From Euryarchaeota archaeon UBA126 (GTDB taxonomy: Archaea; Thermoplasmatota; Poseidoniia; Poseidoniales; Thalassarchaeaceae): a stretch of DNA of 9,488 nt. Every line of letters begins with the position of its first letter. Within the stretch, counting starts at the first letter, position 1. Under the pieces are notes generated by a model. It was not told the DNA's origin and did not search any database. It was given only the letters and a program-made list of their open reading frames with translations. The DNA lies in assembly GCA_002497025.1 (NCBI GenBank), contig DAMG01000007.1, forward strand, positions 1,559-11,046, in the 5' to 3' direction. The position numbers and the translations under genes are program-made. Positions 1 through 6,000 of the stretch are shown piece after piece.

Positions 1-27
1 TACCTCGGAACGCGGATCACCATCCAT
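1..27 (-). CDS. Possible start of a further minus-strand gene (fragment, 9 codons)
   Basis: Reading the minus strand, ATG at 27-25 opens a frame MDGDPRSEV with no stop before the left edge. It starts 44 bases after the giant gene's stop, a spacing normal for a co-directional next gene. A second ATG at 23-21 in another frame (MVIRVPR) is also open. There is no clear Shine-Dalgarno sequence, and nine codons are too few to identify a product. The alternative is that these bases are spacer or the end of a convergent plus-strand gene (frames ending at 37-39 or 41-43). Confidence 0.3.
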
Positions 28-71
28 AGGTCTCGATAGATGAATAGGGCTTCAACCCGATGCTGGTACAA
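28..71. other. Short spacer downstream of the giant gene
   Basis: These 44 bases follow the TGA stop of the giant gene. I see no strong hairpin and no T-rich tract on the minus strand that would mark a terminator, and no convincing TATA element. Read-through into a following minus-strand gene is therefore possible. Confidence 0.5.
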
Positions 72-3000
72 TCAGAGCATTTCGTCTAAGAACGATGTGT
101 CAATATCGTCATCTTCTGATTCTTCTTCATCCAATTCATCGAAGTTTAGATCGTCTGCCATGTCATCAAGGTCGCCAAGATCTAAGTCTTCATCCTCATC
201 TCCTAGTAATTCGTCCATAACACCGCTATCTGCGGATGGCGTTGGCTCTAGGTCCTCTTCCAATGGAGCTCCTGCACTGGCCATAGTCTCGGTGTAATCA
301 CTCTTGCTTTCATCTGAAGAATCGCCATCCTTGCGCCTAGCGTTGGCGACAAGACCACCATCAATTTCCAAATCATCTGCACCAAAGTCTTCGTCATCGG
401 TAAGGCCAGCAGCCTCCCGCTCCATTTGCTCTTCCAACTCGACTTCCAGAGCGCCCATTTCCCAGGGCTCCGGAGCTGAATCTCCTCTTGGTCTGATGAA
501 CATCATTGCCCCAATTAGCAACATTACTACCGAGAGTGCAATGATTACCATATTCATATCACCCGCTAGTATCCTATCGACCCAAGACTCACCTGCTGCA
601 TCATCTCCTGGTTGCGTAGTACCAAAGCTAGATTCTTCCCAAGGTGGAACTTCGACTGGGTCTGCATAGAATGTGTGAACTTCTCCATTGTAGGTTACAA
701 TCTCAATCCAATAGGTATCTTCACGATCTATCATCTCACCATTGAATTCATTGAGAATCAAAATCGTATCCCTAATACCAGACTTAACCAAAGAAGCGTT
801 TCTTGTATCGTCGAACGAATCAAGGCTGACAAAGGCATAGTAACTTGCATACATTGGGTCGTCGGCATTGTCCCAACTTACCTCAATTAGAGACCCTGCA
901 GCATTCCAACTGGCCCTTATGCCACTAACATCTGGACACTCTGGACAAGGGTCTGCGGAGAGTTCGTCGGCGAGTTCTATCCAAGTGTTAGCAAGATTGT
1001 CCGTCCAAGCATTACCTGAAGAATCAACTGCGACCACTGCAACATAGATTCGGCGGTTCGGCACCAATGGTGTAGCAATGTCATCTCCATAGGCTGAAAA
1101 CTCAGTTAACAGGACTGGTAGATCCTGTTCTCTGTCAACTATCAAAGTGGGTTGTAGGTCATCGATTCTCTGCAATAGAACGGGAGTATCGATTACTGCG
1201 TAAATCCAGTATTCGGCGATGTCGGAGGCATCACTCGATGGGAATTCCACGAACATTGCATTTCCGGCATCATTTGGCCTATCACTGAGGACGGGGGGTT
1301 GAAGACGGTCGGGAGGAGATACGTCCCCGCGATTATCCATTGGAGTGACTAAGACCATGTGTTGCGAAAGGCCACTTAGATGCACATTTCCAGTGACGTC
1401 ATGAATAGTGACAGTGACATACAGAGGAATCATCGATTGGATTGGTCCTACTTGCAAAGAATCTAGAGAGCTACCATAAAGGGCACTTTCTGCAGTATAT
1501 TCTAATTGGAAGTTAGCACCAAACTGACGCTGGTTAATGACTACTAAACCACATTCTGATGGGTTTTCGCTGCAAGATTCCCAAATCTCAGTTACATCAT
1601 TTAGTGGGTACTCGGAAACCCAAACTGTGTAGAATGAGAAGTCATCAGCGGATGAACGATTCCATCGAATATCAATGGCTGAACCGTCATCCTCTGGATA
1701 ATCCCATGCGTCTAGACCAGTCACGCGATCTGGAGGTATTGCTTCACCATCGAAATCGGCCTCAGGAGTGGCGTCCACGACTAGTACATTGTCGACATCA
1801 CCATTACCCCAATCATCGAAGGCAACGACTCCAATCCAGTAGACTGTTCCATCGATTAGGCCACTTGTTCCAAGTGAATCGATGATGATTGAAGTTGTTT
1901 CACAACTATCTGTATATCCTGCAACTGGCCAACCTTCTACTGTTGAAGGCGGTTGCCATCCAGAGGCTGGTAGAGCATATACTGCGTAGTAGGTACAGTC
2001 TTCCTCGGTATTTGCATTCCAAGTGACATTGATTCTTCCACCTTCATCATTCGGCACGTCGAAGGCTGTTGTTCCAGTAATCGATGCAGGTGGAATTCCA
2101 TCATCTAGACCGCCTGCGGTAACCACAGGGCCGATTATTGTAGCATTATTGATTGATGATTGTCCTGCTTCATCAACACAAACTGCAGCAAACCAATATG
2201 GAACTCCACCTTCCAACTGTAAGGCGGTTGTGTTTCCAGTACTCCAATGGAATTCGAATGGTTCTGAAAGTCCAAATACACTAGTAATCTCCTGTTGTAC
2301 CGCCCAAATCCTCACCCTATCTTGGTCAAGTTCAGTACAGGCAGCCCATTCTAGGAAAATGGTACCAGCTGCCCCACCCGAAACTGGATTTGCAGTCATC
2401 CAAGCAGGAGCGTCTGGAACCTCATCTGTTGGAGTAATATTTTGAGGATATGTCATTGGAACGCCCAGAGACCCATCCGCATACTCGATTACGACTGCTG
2501 CGCGGTATTGTCGATCATCTCGCAATTGTTCGGCTACACCTGCATTATCTGCTCTTGTTACGGTCGCATTTGTGCGGGACCATAAGTCAGATCTAATGTA
2601 TGTAGACAATGAGTCTAGATCTTCTTTAGTTGGTTCCCATAGTGGGTCAGCCGTTGAATCCCACACATACAATCTGTAAGCGTGCCATGCAGCATCTTCT
2701 GCAGGTAACCAAGAGGCTTCTATTACACCTCCGCCATCGTTTGGTCTATCGACCAAATTGGTAATTACTGTTGGAACCTCAATTCGTTCCCAATCGTAGG
2801 TTAGACGAACCTGCATTGCTCCATCTTGAGGAGACTGTAATTGGATATGTAAAATCGCAGATGAAGTTCCAGGTCCTACTGCGGAGATTGCTGATTGGAA
2901 GGCCTGTTGTATCCCTCCATTACTAGCGGCTAAATCCCAACTTCCAGTATAATTCAACGAGGTTGAGCGGGCCCAAACCCATGCTCCTCTTTGGGGTGCG

Positions 3001-6000
3001 AGCATGGTCATAGTTTCGACGTGCATTGGAAGCTTTCCTGGTGCGGCAGAGTTGGAGGTTTCAGGAATTTCAATTGGATTATCAGGAGTGACTAGTACTG
3101 TTGCCATTCCTGGGTGAGTAGTATTGGTGATATCCCATGATCGCCCGCCATACAACAAGGTTAACGGGTCTGCACGGCGTTGATTTTCTCTTGCCGTCTC
3201 TTGAAGACTAATTACTGGTTTGTAGACATGTAGGCCATCATTTCCTACAGCATAGAATCCACTGAAATCAATGTGTCCTCCTTGTAGACCCGTGATCACC
3301 CGGTTACTAATTACGTCATGACTTCCATCTACATCCACAACATCTAGCCCTCTCGGACTCATAACTACGAGATATTGGCCATCGCTATGCATTTGGTATG
3401 GGGGCCAAGATAGTAAAGAGCTGGTGCTGACTCCTGTCTCCATTTGCATCAAGCTACCATTCCAGTGAACCAGAGGAGCAACATCAGTTGCAACGTGTAC
3501 CCCCCAGTCATCAGCGACAATCGCCCGAACATCGTTACTCGGAATCATATCAATATTGTAGCTGCCGTTTGCCATGTCAGTGGTCAAGTCCCATGCTGCT
3601 ACTCCAGGTCTTGTTGGCCCCTGTCCATTGTGAGAAATGAATATCGCCGCGTCGTGGTAAAGAGTGGAGTTAGTTCCATCAGGATTCTGTACGACTCGTG
3701 AAATAGGCCCTGCTTCCGTAATCCCACTTACGGTATTACCCATCAGGCCATCATTGAATCCTAAGGTATTGAGGACTGTGAGATTAGATCCGTGCAGGAC
3801 TGTAACACCTGCGGCACCACCAGCCAGAACCTTTCCGCCGCCCTGAATCGTAGTATTGATTGAATGTAAGTGAGTGATTATTGGTGAAGGTAATCCATCC
3901 ATGGTAGTAATCGGATTATCCCAATCATCACGAGTGGTATTGTACATTCCAATTCCACCATGAGTTGCTATCATGATATGGTCTCCATAAACCATGAAAT
4001 CACGGACGAGATTACTTGGTAGTCCAGCGATTAGGCTTCCATAGCCCCATTGCCGATTTCCGGTATCGAATGTTTGGAAACCAGCCGCTGAGCCTTCATT
4101 ACCCATTAGTCCAACATACATTGTGTTGTTTTCGATTATCATTCCATCCATCTGTGCGTGAAGAGCCGGTGGAGTGGATAATATGCGACGTTGCTTCAAG
4201 TCAATTGCCTTGAGACCTCGGCCGGCTGTACTTACCCACAGAGTCTCTCCATCCAAGGTCATTTCATTGACAACGTCTTGTTGGAAATTGTAACCATATT
4301 CCCATCTTACAGAGCCATTTGAGAGGAGTTCTCCCTGAAGGATAGAGGAGCCGTAGAATGAGCTAGAGTCCAACGCTGAGGTAATCCAAACATGAGTATC
4401 GTTAGAGACAATTTCTAGAACACGGCCACTGGTTAGTCCAGCTAATTCGTCATAACCACTTGCAATTAATCCTGAGCTATCCAATCTATCGACTCTGTTC
4501 AGGCCCGTTGTTTGACCTGACCTTCCTACAGCGTAAATCACTTGTCCGGTGGATGATGGTGCTCTATCTATCGAACAACCATCCATCCCAGGGTCTAAGA
4601 CCTGCCCGTTTGCAGTTGCTGTTCCTGAAGTTATCAATCGAGAGATTCCGCCTTGGTTATCGTACTGATGTGCAGCAAAGAGGACGTTATTGTCGTGTAA
4701 TAATCCACCAGGGAAAATTCTGTCCTCGCTTATTCCATCGGCAGAAGTGAGTGTTGGAAGATATGTTTCGGTATTGTAGTTGTAGCGATCAAAACCGACT
4801 CCCTCTGTGTCATATGCAATGTAGAGGATATCATTAGCTTCGTCACAAGTCACAGCTCTCGGATCATTATTTGACAGCCCTGAGTTACCAGATGTCATCG
4901 CACTAATCCATTCGTTAGTTATTGAATCTGAATCGTGGTCTACAAGGTCGTACCGGGCGACGCCGCCTTGATTGCCCCACCAAAATCGAGCTCCAATAGC
5001 AACGTGGACAATGTCGTCGCAAACTTTGATGTCTGCTGCATATCCACCTGGGATATCTCCAGTCCCTAAATCCCATGAAGACCAATTGCCAGTGGTTCCA
5101 TCCTTTCTCAATACCTGTGCATTTGAGTTCCATCCGCTTGATTCCATATTTCCAAGCCATAGGTCGTTACCGACGACCTCCATCGAGTAGAATTCTTCTT
5201 CCGTGCTCGATGGTAAGCCATCTCCTGGAGTCCATGAATCCAGCCAAGTCTCGTTTACAGGGTCCCATCGAAGGATACCGTTCATACTAGCAAAGAGGTA
5301 TTCACCTTCGAATTCTTCCATTCCACGAATAGGGCCATCCACATCCGTCCACTCGTCGAGTAAAGTCATCGTGTCTGCATTGAACCTCCTTAGAATGAAA
5401 TTCCCATAGGCTACCCATAGTTCACACGAACTTGTATTGAGCGGAAAACATTCACCAAGGAATCTGGCATTTACTCGCAGTACATTACCAATGGTTGCTA
5501 AATCATCTTCCCATGATTCGTTTGTCATGTTCCAACGAACAATCGTTCCATCTCCATCATTCCAGGTCTGCGTTGGCCGAATACCTATCCATAATTGGTC
5601 GTCAACTATTCCAATTCCATTGATTACTCCATTCCACCCAGTTCGGTCGTCTACCTCTATGGTTGTCAGGCTGGTATTCGTTGTCAGATTGATGCGGTAT
5701 ATGCTATCTGAGCCACCACCCCACCAACTGGTTGAACGCTGGGTTGAGTAATGCAAAATATCGCCATAGATCTCTATGTCAGCAGGGATTGAATTAGATA
5801 AAGTAGGACCATTTGGATTAGAACCTCTATCCCAAGAAATGAGTACCACGTCATTGATGACATCAATTAGTGTGAGTCCAAAGTCACCCCCGGCCCAAAT
5901 GGTACCGTAAGTCAGACCCGGCACTAAGGCGGTTACATCGTCATCATCGATGTATCCTTGATCGCCATCCCAAGTGGTCAGCCATTCATTGTTGATTAAG

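Noticed and set aside
1..71. Possible tRNA fragment suggested by GGGCTTCAACCC
   Set aside because: The GGG/CCC pairing is isolated. No T-loop GTTCRA consensus, acceptor stem or anticodon arm can be drawn around it.
304..669. Plus-strand open frame of 121 codons opposite the 3' end of the giant gene
   Set aside because: It lies wholly antisense to a strongly supported coding region, is Ser/Pro-rich as expected from the complement of Asp/Glu-rich codons, and has no recognisable domain.
2023..2445. Plus-strand open frame of 140 codons inside the giant gene
   Set aside because: It is antisense to the FN3-like region, which has clear protein-level repeats on the minus strand. Its own product shows no domain or signal.
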